Shown here: in pieces, positions 15,794-25,393 of the stretch | Layout of the letters: each line of letters starts with the position of its first letter | Numbering within the stretch: position 1 is the first letter of the stretch | The notes under the pieces: generated by a model | The model's input: the letters and a program-made list of their open reading frames with translations, nothing else | Told to the model about the DNA's origin: nothing | Database searches by the model: none | NCBI GenBank assembly: GCA_964396185.1 | Contig: CAYNEI010000010.1 | Span: 1-64,000 of the forward strand | Source of the DNA: CAYNEI01 sp964396185 | GTDB taxonomy: Archaea; Thermoplasmatota; SW-10-69-26 | DNA: 64,000 bases | Direction: 5' to 3' | Program-made: the position numbers and the translations under genes

Positions 15794-15868
15794 TGCTCCG
15801 GCGGGGATTTGAACCCCGGTCGTCGGCTCGAGAGGCCGGCATGATTGGCCGGACTACACTACCGGAGC
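15794..15868 (-). tRNA. tRNA-Glu (anticodon CTC)
   Basis: On the reverse strand it begins GCTCCGGTAGTGTAGTCCGG, typical of archaeal tRNA-Glu. The anticodon loop CTCTCGA gives CTC. The T-arm is CGGGGTTCAAATCCCCG and the acceptor end CCGGAGC plus A. One pair of the anticodon stem appears mismatched (C-A). No intron is seen. Confidence 0.9.
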
Positions 15869-16014
15869 GCCTTGGCCGAGCCAGCAAGGCCCGTGGCCGG
15901 TGGAAGGACAGGATGTTGAAAAAGGTAACGTAGGGGGCCAGGGGCCGCGCCGGAGCGCGGCCCCTGATCACGTCCGCTCATCTGGTCATGGTGATCGCGT
16001 CGGCTCGACGCGGT

Positions 16015-16572
16015 TCACGCCTCGGCAGCTTCCGGGGAGAAGACCGGCGGGTCGAACACGGTGATGATCAGGCTGTCGCTGCCGGTGGTGCGATCGCAGC
16101 CCCACCACTCGACGACGATCTCGTAGGTGCCGAACTCCAGGCCCACGGGCACGAACTCGGAGTGTGTGCCGCTGGCGCAGGCTGGTCCAACGGCGTTGTT
16201 GTGGACGTGGGTGCCGTCCTTGTAGACGTCGATGGTCATGTACTCGATGCAGTGGTAGTCGATGTCCACGTAGAAGCCGCCGTCCAGGGAGATCAGGAAG
16301 GCCTCCTCGCGGGGGAGGTCGAGCTGGGCTTGGTTGCCGGCAACCTGGATCGTGAGCTGGCCGTTATGGAGGTTGACGATCTCGGCGAAGGCCGGATCGA
16401 CGAAGCACTCCAGATCGCCGGGCTCCGTGTCGTCGTGGTCGGTGCCGTCGTGGTCGGCCAGGGCGGCACCGCTGAGCCCTGTGAAGAGCAGGGTAAGCGT
16501 GAGCAAGGCGGTCGTGAGCATGGCGCCGGCGCGAAGCGGCCGGTCGGTGGGATCGGTTCGGTTGGTTCGCAT
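16015..16572 (-). CDS. Small secreted protein of unknown function
   Basis: 185 residues from ATG 16572; upstream codons in the frame look non-coding. A long signal peptide (basic MRTNRTDPTDRPLR, then AGAMLTTALLTLTLLFTGLSGAALA) leads into a His/Asp-rich stretch (DHDGTDHDDTEPGD) that could bind metal. A beta-rich domain with four Cys follows (ECF, HCIEY, ACASG, GCDRT). The pattern GLEFGTYEIVVEWWG suggests an immunoglobulin-like fold. No catalytic motif is seen. It lies 173 bases downstream of the lipoprotein hydrolase on the same strand. Confidence 0.68.
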   Translation of the reverse strand: MRTNRTDPTDRPLRAGAMLTTALLTLTLLFTGLSGAALADHDGTDHDDTEPGDLECFVDPAFAEIVNLHNGQLTIQVAGNQAQLDLPREEAFLISLDGGFYVDIDYHCIEYMTIDVYKDGTHVHNNAVGPACASGTHSEFVPVGLEFGTYEIVVEWWGCDRTTGSDSLIITVFDPPVFSPEAAEA

Positions 16573-16745
16573 ATTACAGCCTCTCGAACGGTGGGCGGGG
16601 CCTCCCCGCTTGGGCTGAGCAGCAGCACCCGGGAGATAACACCTTGCAGTGCTGTCGGCTGCCCCCGCAGCCAGATGCCTGCCCAGCGAGAGCTGCCGGT
16701 CGCGTGATCCCCCGGTCGTCCCTCCAGGTTCGTCTGGGGTCCTGC

Positions 16746-18500
16746 TCACTCTGGCGGATCCTCGAGCCAGCCCTCCAGCTCGGTGAGCTCGTACGCGGGG
16801 CCCGGGTCCTCGAGCAGCGGGAGGTGCAGGCGCGTCTGGCTGCCGGGGCCCGTGAGGATCGTGTGGACCACAGGCCGCTCAACAGGCAGGATGCCGGTGC
16901 CCTCACAGCCACCCGCGGTCGGGTAGACGCAGCCCATATCACCTCCGAGCAACAGCAGCTCGGCGGTGTGGCCGGCCTGGACGATGTGGTCGCGTGGGTA
17001 GAAGTCGAGCTCGTAGACGACCGGCTGGCCGACGGGCACGTCCTCGCCTTGCTCCCAGCTCTCGCGGTGGCGCGCGTCCAGGTAAGCGCGGCTGATCTCC
17101 TCCCCGCCGTCGGGCCCGATGTCCACGAGCACCGCGATCCAACGGGCCGTGGGTTGGTCGAGGGTCGCCTCCAGGGTGAGGCTTGCTTGACCGGCCAGGT
17201 GGAGGGCCTCGTCGAGGGGCTCTGTGGCGAAGGCGACGCGCTCAGTGGTCAGGGGCCCCATGCCCGGGTTGCGGTCCTGGCCCGGGATGCTCCGGTAGGT
17301 CGCTTCGCCACGCTCGGTGCCGCCGGCAGCGCCGTTGTCGACCGCGAGGAGCTGGTCGTCCTGGAGGATCCAGTCAGTCGCCTGGGTGTTCTCGGAAGGC
17401 CAGTCGGCTTCCGTGCGGGCCTCGCCGGTGTTGGCTTGGACCGTCACCCTGGGCTCGTCGAGGATGCCGTTGTCGTAGCCGAGCAACTCGTGATCGAACC
17501 ATCGGTGGAGGTCCTCGCGCCACTCGTGGAAGCCTGGATGCTCGTGGTACCACTGGCCGAACCAGGCCTTGCGCTCGACATCAGCGGGGAGCGCGTCCCA
17601 GAAGTCGAGGAAGTGGTCGGTCTTCACGTTCTCATCAAGGAAGCCGTGGACGAGGAAGACGCTGGCCTGGATGTTCGAGGCGCCGGCGATGAGGTCGCGC
17701 TCCTGCCAGTAGGCGTCCTTGTCTCCGTCCAGCTCGGCAGCCTGGCTGAGGTGGACGACGTTGTCCGGGCAGCCGGTCTGGGCCTGGGTGAGAAGCCAGT
17801 CCGGACCTACGGACTCGGTGGATGGGCTGGCGTGGACCGCGAAGTAGGCGGGCGGGGTGAGCCGGTTGGACTCGTAGGGGGCGCCTGCCTTGTGGAGGTA
17901 GCGGTACCAGTCGCTCACGGCCGCGATGGGCACGATGGTGGTCAAGTGCTCGGGCGCGGTGATGGCGGCTGCGATCTGGCTCATGCCCACGTGGCTCTGG
18001 CCCAGCATGCCGACCTTGCCGTTGCTCCAGGGCTCGCTGGCCAGGGCCTCGACCATGTCGTGGCCGTCCTGTTGGTCCAGCTCGCCGCCGAAGTCCCAGC
18101 ACCCGCCTGAGTCTCGGGTCCCGCGCATCTCGCCCAGGGCCACCGCGTACCCGCGGGGGACGAAGTACGGGATGTACCAGGTGGGTGCCTGCTCGGAGTC
18201 CTTGCGGTCCACCACGAAGGACCAGTAGGGGCTGAGCACCAGGATCGTGGGAAAGGTCGCGTTCTCCGGGGCATCTGCGGGCTTGTAGACGTCCACCCGG
18301 AGCTCGGTGTCATCCATGCTGGAGGTGATCCACTCCGTGGTCTGCTCGATGCCGTCGAACTGGACCGCAGACAGGGTGCCCGGGGGGGCCTCCGTCCCAT
18401 CCGGTGCTCGAGCGGGGTCCAGGGCGTCATCGTCGCTGAGGCAACCAGCCAAGCCCGTGGTCAACAACGCAAGCGTCACAGCGAGGGTCCCAAGCCGCAT
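16746..18500 (-). CDS. CocE/NonD-type alpha/beta hydrolase lipoprotein
   Basis: 584 residues. A lipoprotein signal is present (MRLGTLAVTLALLTTGLAGC), so the enzyme is probably lipid-anchored outside the membrane. The fold is that of X-Pro dipeptidyl-peptidase/CocE: TELRVDVYKPADAP near the start, the nucleophile motif GQSHVGMSQ (Ser near residue 150), HGFLDENV with the likely catalytic Asp, and His in WYHEHPGFHEW. The C-terminal third is a jelly-roll domain. The usual motif is GxSYxG; here the residue after Ser is His. Relatives hydrolyse prolyl peptides, esters or antibiotics, and the substrate here is unknown. Confidence 0.85.
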   Translation of the reverse strand: MRLGTLAVTLALLTTGLAGCLSDDDALDPARAPDGTEAPPGTLSAVQFDGIEQTTEWITSSMDDTELRVDVYKPADAPENATFPTILVLSPYWSFVVDRKDSEQAPTWYIPYFVPRGYAVALGEMRGTRDSGGCWDFGGELDQQDGHDMVEALASEPWSNGKVGMLGQSHVGMSQIAAAITAPEHLTTIVPIAAVSDWYRYLHKAGAPYESNRLTPPAYFAVHASPSTESVGPDWLLTQAQTGCPDNVVHLSQAAELDGDKDAYWQERDLIAGASNIQASVFLVHGFLDENVKTDHFLDFWDALPADVERKAWFGQWYHEHPGFHEWREDLHRWFDHELLGYDNGILDEPRVTVQANTGEARTEADWPSENTQATDWILQDDQLLAVDNGAAGGTERGEATYRSIPGQDRNPGMGPLTTERVAFATEPLDEALHLAGQASLTLEATLDQPTARWIAVLVDIGPDGGEEISRAYLDARHRESWEQGEDVPVGQPVVYELDFYPRDHIVQAGHTAELLLLGGDMGCVYPTAGGCEGTGILPVERPVVHTILTGPGSQTRLHLPLLEDPGPAYELTELEGWLEDPPE

Positions 18501-18610
18501 CAAGAGGGAGTGCCGCTGGGTGGGCAAAGCGTTTTCCCCCGGCTTGGGACGTATCGGGCCGGGCGGCGGTGGAGCCCGCCGGGCCACCAGCGGTTTCGGT
18601 TAGGAAGAGC

Positions 18611-18618
18611 TTATATAG
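18611..18618 (+). promoter_or_regulatory. TATA box TTATATAG
   Basis: It is centred 28 bases before GTG 18642 and is the clearest TATA sequence in the window, implying a leaderless transcript for the regulator/nucleotidyltransferase pair. Confidence 0.7.
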
Positions 18619-18641
18619 TTTCCCCCTCATAATGAAAGAAA

Positions 18642-19667
18642 GTGGGAACTATTGATATACGAAACTTCATCCGCTTTCCTCTCGACGGTTCGGATCTGCG
18701 CCTACTAGCGCTGGCTGCGGACGATGGGTTCCGTCTTCGGGATCTCGACTTCCTCCCCTCCTCTACGCTGCACCGTCGGGTTCGACGCCTCCGAAGGCGC
18801 GGCATCCTAGAGCATTCAGGTGGGAAGCGGAACCGCGTCTTCTACGCCCGCCATCGTGACTTGGCCACCGCGGCGAGGGATGCCCTCCGTGAGAGGCCGC
18901 GCCTCTCCGACGAACTGACCACTCCAACCCATCTAGCCGTCCTCTCAGTCTTCCCACACCCCCATCAAGACCCTCCCGCGATCTCCCTCGTCGGCGTCTC
19001 CCCGCCCACGTGGCGACAGGCCGTGGAACATCTGAGATCCGGGAACATTCTGCTCAAGGAAGAAGGGACCTTCACAGTCAATCCAAGACTGGGCTCCCTC
19101 CACTGGTTGATAGACGAGTATCGGTCGTTGTACCTGGAGCCACCGTCCTCCGTTGCTCGGCAGCGTGCTATGGATGGGACCTCGGAGAGGCTTCCGGCCG
19201 AAATGAGCTACCGGCCGATCCACCAGCACGGCGTTGAGGTGGCCTGGCGGTTCGAGGACGTAGACCTCGGACCCGACGCACAGCCCGTGGGCCCGACCGC
19301 GGGGCTTCCCCCGTTCGAGACGATCGCGACGAGCGCCCAGTACGCCTACCATGGACCGCGGACCTTGGATGCCTGGGACCACGCGTTCCTCTACTGCCTT
19401 GCCGAGGCCAACCTGTGGCGTGATCGCGACCACAGGTCCACGATCCTCAAGGAGGTTCCACAACGGTCCCGTGCGTTGTTCGTGGCCGCGGCTAGCCACC
19501 GAGTGCTCCTGAACGCAGATTTCAGGGATCGGGCGAGCTTCTACGGTCTCGAGGCGCTCGTCGGAGAGGGCCAAGCAGTGATGAACGATCCTGACCACCC
19601 CCTCCTACCGGAAGTTCAGCGCCTGAGGGACGAGTTCGGGGTCGAGGAGGGGACACTTGAGCACTAG
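18642..19667 (+). CDS. Winged-helix protein paired with a nucleotidyltransferase
   Basis: 341 residues from GTG 18642. The N-terminal 90 residues read as a winged helix: LRLLALAADDGFRLRDLDFLPSS, then STLHRRVRRLRRRGILEHSGGKRNRVFY. A second helix-turn-helix-like part may follow (WRQAVEHLRSGNILLKEEG). The C-terminal 200 residues are unassigned; they include FETIATSAQYAYHGPRTLDAWDHAFLYCLAEA. The gene overlaps the downstream nucleotidyltransferase by 11 bases. Paired regulator/nucleotidyltransferase genes are typical of AbiE-like abortive-infection and type IV toxin-antitoxin systems, where the first gene is antitoxin and repressor. That role is inferred. Confidence 0.65.
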   Translation: MGTIDIRNFIRFPLDGSDLRLLALAADDGFRLRDLDFLPSSTLHRRVRRLRRRGILEHSGGKRNRVFYARHRDLATAARDALRERPRLSDELTTPTHLAVLSVFPHPHQDPPAISLVGVSPPTWRQAVEHLRSGNILLKEEGTFTVNPRLGSLHWLIDEYRSLYLEPPSSVARQRAMDGTSERLPAEMSYRPIHQHGVEVAWRFEDVDLGPDAQPVGPTAGLPPFETIATSAQYAYHGPRTLDAWDHAFLYCLAEANLWRDRDHRSTILKEVPQRSRALFVAAASHRVLLNADFRDRASFYGLEALVGEGQAVMNDPDHPLLPEVQRLRDEFGVEEGTLEH

Positions 19668-20295
19668 TCGGGTCGGACGGGCCACCATCGAGTCCGAGCT
19701 CCGCCGTATCGGACCCTTCCTCCGTGAGCCCGCAACGCTCGTGCTCTTCGGTGGTTGCTGCATGAGTGCACGACGGATCAAAGACACAACGAAAGACGTG
19801 GATGCGGTCGTATACCACGAGAGATCTCTCCACGAGCTTCTGACTGACCTGGAGGAAGCCGGGTACGATTCTCCAGAGGTGGTTCTCCCAGGCGACCCGT
19901 TCGAGCATTGGATCGTGCTCGAGAACGCTGGCGTCATGCCGATCGAGCTCTTTCCTCCTCGGACCATCTTCCAACGCTTACGCTTCTCGGGCCGGATGCG
20001 GGACGCGACTGATCCCTGGTTTACCGAGGCCAACCTTGAGGTCAGGTTGGCAGACGCGTCCACTGTGTTCCTGCTCAAGAGTGTGACCGGCCGATGGAGG
20101 GACACCCCAGAGCGGGACATCGAGGATCTGCAGAGTATGCTTGACCAGGGCCTCGTCGACTGGGCGCTCGTGGAACACGAGTGGACCAGTCAGCTTGCCG
20201 AGGGCATGCCTGACGAGGCTGGGGCCATCGAGATGGCTCGGGAAGCGATGGGGTTGTTGGAGGCGAAGGGGTACGTTATCGAGTGGGAGCCATGA
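19657..20295 (+). CDS. Nucleotidyltransferase-fold protein, putative toxin partner
   Basis: 212 residues from TTG 19657, chosen because GAGGAGGGG lies 5-6 bases upstream; the start overlaps the previous gene by 11 bases. The nucleotidyltransferase signature is present: LFGGCCMSARRIKDTTKDVDAVVY (GG, then R...T.D.D, residues about 29-52). A third acidic site may be in PIELFPP. Similar DUF6036/AbiEii-like proteins transfer nucleotides to RNA or protein and are growth-inhibiting toxins in known pairs. The sequence around it uses slightly more A/T-ending codons than neighbours, consistent with transfer. Confidence 0.72.
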   Translation: MSTSRVGRATIESELRRIGPFLREPATLVLFGGCCMSARRIKDTTKDVDAVVYHERSLHELLTDLEEAGYDSPEVVLPGDPFEHWIVLENAGVMPIELFPPRTIFQRLRFSGRMRDATDPWFTEANLEVRLADASTVFLLKSVTGRWRDTPERDIEDLQSMLDQGLVDWALVEHEWTSQLAEGMPDEAGAIEMAREAMGLLEAKGYVIEWEP

Positions 20296-20329
20296 GCCGG
20301 CGATGACAGTGGCCCAACCGCGACGACAG

Positions 20330-21328
20330 TCATCGCCGGAAGACGTGGATGTGCCGGGTCAGCGACTTGTGCACGTACCAGTCGTGCCGGTCGATGAGCT
20401 CCAAGCTGGGTGGTGCGAGCTCGGCATCATCCGGGTCCGGGAGCACGATGACCACGCGGCCACCTGGCTCGACGACGCTGGTGGCTGCCCGGAAGAACCG
20501 CTCGTAGAGGGTGCGCACGTCCTCGCGGTGCGTGCTTGACGCGCGACCGTAGGGCGGGTCGGTGACCACGCCGTGCACGGGTGAGAGCTGGCTGGCCACC
20601 TCTTCGATGTCGCCGATGATCAGCTCTGCCTCGCCACCGAATGCGTCGAGGGCCGCGCGCGTGCCTTCGATCATGTCGGGCGCGAGGTCCGAGGCGATGG
20701 CCTCAGCGCCTGCCAGCGCCGCCTCCAGCACGAGTCCACCGGTCCCGCAGAAGGGATCCCAGACCCGCTCATCCGGGGCGAAGCCGGTGAGGTTGACCAG
20801 CGCCCGGGCCAGCCTTGGATGGAGCGAGATGGGGCTGAAATGGGGCCGGGCCTCGACATGGCGGGCCTCGAAGCTTGGCCGGTCGATGCGCGCCAGCTCG
20901 GGGCCGATCCACGCCTGCTCGCCGAGCAGGACGCGCACCTCGACCTCGGGCGTATCGAGGTCCACTGTTGCCTGCTCGCTCAACACCTTCCCGAGGCGCT
21001 GCTGGATCTGGATGGGGAGCTCGCGGGGTTGGCCTTCGATGAGGCGGCTGGCGCGCACGGCGAAGCTTCGGCCGCCGAGATCGATACCCGCTCCAGCCTC
21101 GGTGATGGCTCCCGGATCCACCGGCGCGGTCGCCGCGAGCTCGATGATGCGATGGGCCAGCCCCAGCCGTCCCCCGAGCCGCCCGATACGTCCCGCTGGG
21201 AGCTCGGCCACGACCACCCGATCGTCCACCTGGGGCTCCACGGCGGCCCCCAGGGCCTCGAGGACCGCGGTCGCCTCGGCTCGCGGGAGGGTCGGGTGCT
21301 CGCCGCTGAGCTCGATGGCGATGCGCAC
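20330..21328 (-). CDS. tRNA guanine-N2 methyltransferase, TrmG10/Trm11-like
   Basis: 332 residues. The N-terminal 150 residues match a THUMP-type RNA-binding region. The C-terminal half is a Rossmann methyltransferase with VWDPFCGTGGLVLEAALAG (SAM-binding motif I, about 190-208) and the catalytic TDPPYGRAS (about 259-267) characteristic of N2-guanine methylation. Archaeal TrmG10 makes m2G/m22G at position 10 of tRNA. A TATA-like box (CTTAAAC, 21351-21357) is 26 bases before the ATG. It is divergent from the NreA gene, and the two promoters share 75 bases. Confidence 0.87.
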   Translation of the reverse strand: MRIAIELSGEHPTLPRAEATAVLEALGAAVEPQVDDRVVVAELPAGRIGRLGGRLGLAHRIIELAATAPVDPGAITEAGAGIDLGGRSFAVRASRLIEGQPRELPIQIQQRLGKVLSEQATVDLDTPEVEVRVLLGEQAWIGPELARIDRPSFEARHVEARPHFSPISLHPRLARALVNLTGFAPDERVWDPFCGTGGLVLEAALAGAEAIASDLAPDMIEGTRAALDAFGGEAELIIGDIEEVASQLSPVHGVVTDPPYGRASSTHREDVRTLYERFFRAATSVVEPGGRVVIVLPDPDDAELAPPSLELIDRHDWYVHKSLTRHIHVFRR

Positions 21329-21402
21329 GGGCGCGCGATGGTTCCTGCCCGTTTAAGTTCGCCGACCCCAGCGTCGGACTCTTATCCACGCGACCCGGTA
21401 GG

Positions 21403-22698
21403 GTGCGCGTGGATCCCTGCGCGAAGTGCCACCGCACGGTCAAACAGGTCGTCCAGGGCATGAGCCTGGACGCCCGGCGGGGGCGCGAGCGGTTCTGCGA
21501 GATCAACGGCTGCCCCCTGTTCGAGCGATGGACCGGGCTCATGAGCGCCACCGGGGTCAAGGGCCGCTCGGCCTTCGGCCCAAGCCCTCCAAGCGTCTTC
21601 GTCGGCCGGTTCGGCTACCCCAAGGTCAACCTGGGCCCGCTCATGACGCCAGGCGTGGTCGAGGACCCCCGCATGCTCGACGACCCGCCGGAGTGGACGA
21701 GCATGGAGCTGGGCGATGTGCTGGCCGTGCGCTCCGGGCTTCTCCGGGGCTCCACGTCGGTGGACGTCCACCAGGCCAGCTCGCTGGACCCATCCAGGGC
21801 CATGGAGACGACCCAAGAGCTCGCTCTCGCCGCGCGACCGGTGGACACCGAGCTGGAGTTCACCCGGGATGTCGACCTCCATTTCTCCCCCAACCCCGCC
21901 GGGTTCGCTGCTCCCACCGGGCCGCGCGTGGCCGTGCGACGCGCTGAACTCACCGAGAACCCCATGGTCCCCCGGCGCGTCGACCAGGTCGTAGGCGACA
22001 CGGACGCCCGCGCGACCACGGGGGCCTGGGAGCTCTACGAGCGGGGGATCCCGAACTACCACGTCCAGCGGCTGCTCTCCGCTGGCCTGCTCGGCCACGC
22101 GAGAGACCGCAGGTTCGTGCCCACCCGGTGGAGCGTCACCGCCACGGACGACATGCTGGGCAAGCACCTGATCGATGCGCTGCGCAGCCGTCAAGCCATC
22201 ACCAAGCCGCATCTCTACTTCCACGAACTCCATGGCAACCGGTTCCACGTGCTCCTCTGGCCCGGACCATGGAGCTTCGAGATGCTCGAGGCGTGGCTCG
22301 TACCCGAGCCCACCCCGCCCGGTCAGCGACCCAAGCGGACCCTCAAGGTGCTCGCCGATCGAGAGGGCTACGAGGGGCGCACCAGCTACGCCGACAACAT
22401 CACGGGCGCCTACTACGCCGCTAGGCTCTCGGTGGCCGATCATCTGCGAGATCTGGGTCGCCAGGCCAAGGTCCTGGTCCTCCGCGAGATCACCGACGAG
22501 TACTACGCGCCGGCCGGCGTCTGGGTCATCCGCGAAGGTGTCCGGCTCGCGCTCGAAGCAGGCCCCCGCCACCCGGAGTCGTTCGAGGCCGCTTTGGCGC
22601 TGGCCCAGCAGGAATCCACCCTCTGCCAGGACTGGGGTGCCCGGTCGTGGCTCGTGGACCAGGAACGCCACCAACCGACGCTAGATGCCTTCCTCTAG
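21403..22698 (+). CDS. nreA: Archaeal DNA repair protein NreA
   Basis: 431 residues from GTG 21403. An N-terminal zinc-binding region has CAKCH (residues 6-10) and CEINGCPLF (about 33-41). The conserved body includes VFVGRFGYPKVNLGPL, ELHGNRFHVLLWPGPWSFEMLE and the C-terminal half with VLVLREITDEYYAPAGVWVIREG. The last residues, QPTLDAFL, form a PCNA-interacting peptide (QxxLxxF-type). NreA is an archaeal protein linked to DNA damage repair and binds the sliding clamp. All hallmarks are intact. Confidence 0.92.
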   Translation: MRVDPCAKCHRTVKQVVQGMSLDARRGRERFCEINGCPLFERWTGLMSATGVKGRSAFGPSPPSVFVGRFGYPKVNLGPLMTPGVVEDPRMLDDPPEWTSMELGDVLAVRSGLLRGSTSVDVHQASSLDPSRAMETTQELALAARPVDTELEFTRDVDLHFSPNPAGFAAPTGPRVAVRRAELTENPMVPRRVDQVVGDTDARATTGAWELYERGIPNYHVQRLLSAGLLGHARDRRFVPTRWSVTATDDMLGKHLIDALRSRQAITKPHLYFHELHGNRFHVLLWPGPWSFEMLEAWLVPEPTPPGQRPKRTLKVLADREGYEGRTSYADNITGAYYAARLSVADHLRDLGRQAKVLVLREITDEYYAPAGVWVIREGVRLALEAGPRHPESFEAALALAQQESTLCQDWGARSWLVDQERHQPTLDAFL

Positions 22699-22705
22699 GT
22701 GGGCC

Positions 22706-25393
22706 CTAGACCGGCGCGGAGGGCCCACCGCCCACCGTGGGCAGGAAGCCGCGCTGGGTGTGGGCTCGATCCGCCCAGTACGGGCTCACGATAGCGTGGT
22801 TCGAGATCACGTTCTGATCCCGGATGGCCTCGTTGTGGTAGCGGGGACCATCAGGGCCCCAGAAGTTCCCCGTGGCGTTCACGACGGTGTTCACGCTGGC
22901 GCGGAGCCCGAACTCGGCGTTGGCCACGATGTTGCAGTCGTGGACGAAGAGCGGGTCGGCCTCGTCGTTGTCGCCGTCTGTGAGCTCTGGGATCCCTGGT
23001 GGGTTGACATCGATGTCGATGCGCGGGATGTCCACCTCGACCATGCCCTCGATCATGATGATCCCGTGAGCGTTGAAGCTCGCCTCGCACTCCGTGACCG
23101 TGAAGACGACGCCCGTGAAGTGGAGGCCGGCCTCACCGTTGAGGCTGTGGTTGCCGCCGTGCACTTGGCCGCGCCCGTGGGCCTCGATGCCGTCGCCCTC
23201 GTTGTGGAGGGTGACGACACCCTGGGCGTGGATGCGGCCGGTGGCCCGGATGCCGTCGTCACCGTTGTGGGAGGCGTTCCCGTCGTTGATGATCAAGCGG
23301 CCGCGGGCCTCGACGCCGACCTGGCCGTTGTGGCTGAAGTTGCCGCCGTGCACACCGATGCGGCCCTCGGCCTTCACGCCGACCTTGGCGTTGGCAGAGG
23401 CGTTCACATCCACGAGACTGGAGGATCCGCCGAGGATGAGGCCGACCTTGTTGTCGGCCACGACGTCGCCCTCGAACATCGCGCCGCCGCGGATCTCGAC
23501 GCCGACCACGGCATGCCCCTTGATCCGGTTGTCGACGAAGATGCCGCCGGGGCAGGAGCTTGAGCAGAAGCCTGCGTCCACGATGCCGCGCACGTTGGCG
23601 AAGACCGTGTTGTTGACGAAGGTCGCGTTGGTGCGGCCTTCGAGATGAACGCCGGCCCACGTCTGGTTGCCGATGACGTTGGCGCGTACGGTGCCATGGA
23701 AGTTCACCAACACCATGCCCACCACGTTGGCCTCGACGGTGTTGTTCCCGACGATGACCTGGTGCTCGTGCTGGTTGAAGTCGCCGCGGAGGTGGAGGCC
23801 GGCCTGGACGGTGCCGGTCACTGTGTTCCCGAGGATCACACCGTTGGTGCCGGCGTGGAAGCGGATGCCGATGTCCACGTGGGCAACGATGTTCGTGCGA
23901 ACCGAGGCGAACCCACCGTCCACATCGAAGCAGATCGTCTCGGGCGGGTCGATCTCGATGTCGCACTCGTTGTCCTTGATGAAGATCCGTGAGTCCACGG
24001 CCACGACGGCCCGTAGGTTGCTCTCGAACGTGTTGTTCTGGACGCGCACGAAGCTGGACGCCTGGACGCGGATCGCTGTGTCGGTGAACGCGAAGGTGTT
24101 GTTCTCGACCGTCACGTTGACCGAGTCGTAGATGACGACAGCGCCCTGGACCGTGGGCGTCCCGGTGTAGGTACCGTGGGTGGCATCGATGTGCTGGCCC
24201 TCCAGCACGAGACCGCCCTCGCTGTAGAAGATGGTCTGCTCGCTGGGATCGATGGTTCCGTCCACGTTGAGCCCGTTGACGATGTTCCCGCTCATCAGCG
24301 GGATGGACTGCTTGGAGTTGTAGGGGATGGAGAAGCCGAACGTGTTGTTGGAGAGCTGGTTGTCGCGCAGGGTGATGATGGAGTTCTTGACCGCGATGCC
24401 CACCTCGTTGAGCTCGAGGACGTTGCCCTCCACCAGGCCCTCGCTGCGCGTGAGCTCGACGCCGGCTTGATCGTTGTTCGTGAACCGGTTCTCGATGATG
24501 GTGACATCCGAGTCCTCGGACCCGAAGGCGCCGCGCCAGTTGTCCGTGATGTTGTTGCGCAGCATGGTGACGCTGGAGCGCAGGAACCGCACGGCGTCGT
24601 CGCGCTGGTTGAAGACGACGTTGGATTCCATGTAGAGGGTGGCGTCTTCGACGATGATCCCTCCTTGGCCCTCGCGCACCTCGTTGTCGACGACCGTGGC
24701 CTTGGCGGAGTCTGCTACGAAGATGCCCCAGTTCTGGGCCAGGCGGATGACGTTGCCGCGGATCTCGGCGTTGGCCGCGCTGGCCAGCCGGATGCCATCG
24801 CCGGGGGAGACGATCTCGTTGTCCAGCACTTGGGCAGAGGCGCCGTTGAGCGTGATGCCCTTCTTGGTCTGTAGGATGAGGTTGGATTGGATGACCGGTG
24901 AGCCGCCGTGGACCTCGATGCCCTTCTTCTTGACCCACCAGCCCCAGGCATGCTTGCCTTGGATGATGTTGTTCGCGACCTCGGCGCTTGCGTGCTCGAG
25001 GTCCACGCCGACGTTGGTGAACGTGATGGTGTTCCCGATGACGTCGCCTCGGTCCCCGACGTTCGTGAACTTGACCGGGGTGTCGCCCTCCAGGGTGTTG
25101 TCCCGGATCTCGAAGTGGTTGACCGAGATGTTGCGCGCCTCGATGGCCACGCCGGTCTCGTTCGTGATCCGCCAATCCGAGATGATGTAGGGATCAGCTG
25201 AGGTCCCGGTCCCGGATCGCACGCACTCGCAGCCCGAGCCAGCGCCGGGGCTAGTGAAGTCAGCGCCCGTCTCCAGGAGGATCGGGTCGTGGGGATCGTC
25301 TGATCCCCCGGATCCCTCGAGCGAGAGCGCTCCCAGCGAGCTCGTGAGGGTGAGCAAGGCCAAAGCCACGGCTTGTCCGCGCACGATCGACAC
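22706..25393 (-). CDS. Surface-exposed parallel beta-helix (NosD-like) protein
   Basis: 895 residues. The GTG start is fixed by a TATA box at 25415-25423, 26 bases upstream. A signal peptide (VRGQAVALALLTLTSSLGALS) precedes the entry motif GTGTSADPYIISDWRI, then some 25 or more beta-helix turns of about 22 residues, such as VEGNVLELNEVGIAVKNS and VQNNTFESNLRAVVAVDS. It ends with the typical NFWGPDGP motif. There is no clear membrane anchor or sorting tail. Such repeats form right-handed helices used in polysaccharide binding or cleavage; no lyase residues are recognised. Confidence 0.88.
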   Translation of the reverse strand: MSIVRGQAVALALLTLTSSLGALSLEGSGGSDDPHDPILLETGADFTSPGAGSGCECVRSGTGTSADPYIISDWRITNETGVAIEARNISVNHFEIRDNTLEGDTPVKFTNVGDRGDVIGNTITFTNVGVDLEHASAEVANNIIQGKHAWGWWVKKKGIEVHGGSPVIQSNLILQTKKGITLNGASAQVLDNEIVSPGDGIRLASAANAEIRGNVIRLAQNWGIFVADSAKATVVDNEVREGQGGIIVEDATLYMESNVVFNQRDDAVRFLRSSVTMLRNNITDNWRGAFGSEDSDVTIIENRFTNNDQAGVELTRSEGLVEGNVLELNEVGIAVKNSIITLRDNQLSNNTFGFSIPYNSKQSIPLMSGNIVNGLNVDGTIDPSEQTIFYSEGGLVLEGQHIDATHGTYTGTPTVQGAVVIYDSVNVTVENNTFAFTDTAIRVQASSFVRVQNNTFESNLRAVVAVDSRIFIKDNECDIEIDPPETICFDVDGGFASVRTNIVAHVDIGIRFHAGTNGVILGNTVTGTVQAGLHLRGDFNQHEHQVIVGNNTVEANVVGMVLVNFHGTVRANVIGNQTWAGVHLEGRTNATFVNNTVFANVRGIVDAGFCSSSCPGGIFVDNRIKGHAVVGVEIRGGAMFEGDVVADNKVGLILGGSSSLVDVNASANAKVGVKAEGRIGVHGGNFSHNGQVGVEARGRLIINDGNASHNGDDGIRATGRIHAQGVVTLHNEGDGIEAHGRGQVHGGNHSLNGEAGLHFTGVVFTVTECEASFNAHGIIMIEGMVEVDIPRIDIDVNPPGIPELTDGDNDEADPLFVHDCNIVANAEFGLRASVNTVVNATGNFWGPDGPRYHNEAIRDQNVISNHAIVSPYWADRAHTQRGFLPTVGGGPSAPV

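Noticed and set aside
15617..15844. Protein-coding frames across the tRNA cluster
   Set aside because: They read through tRNA-Ser and tRNA-Glu genes with clear cloverleaf folds and have no conserved features.
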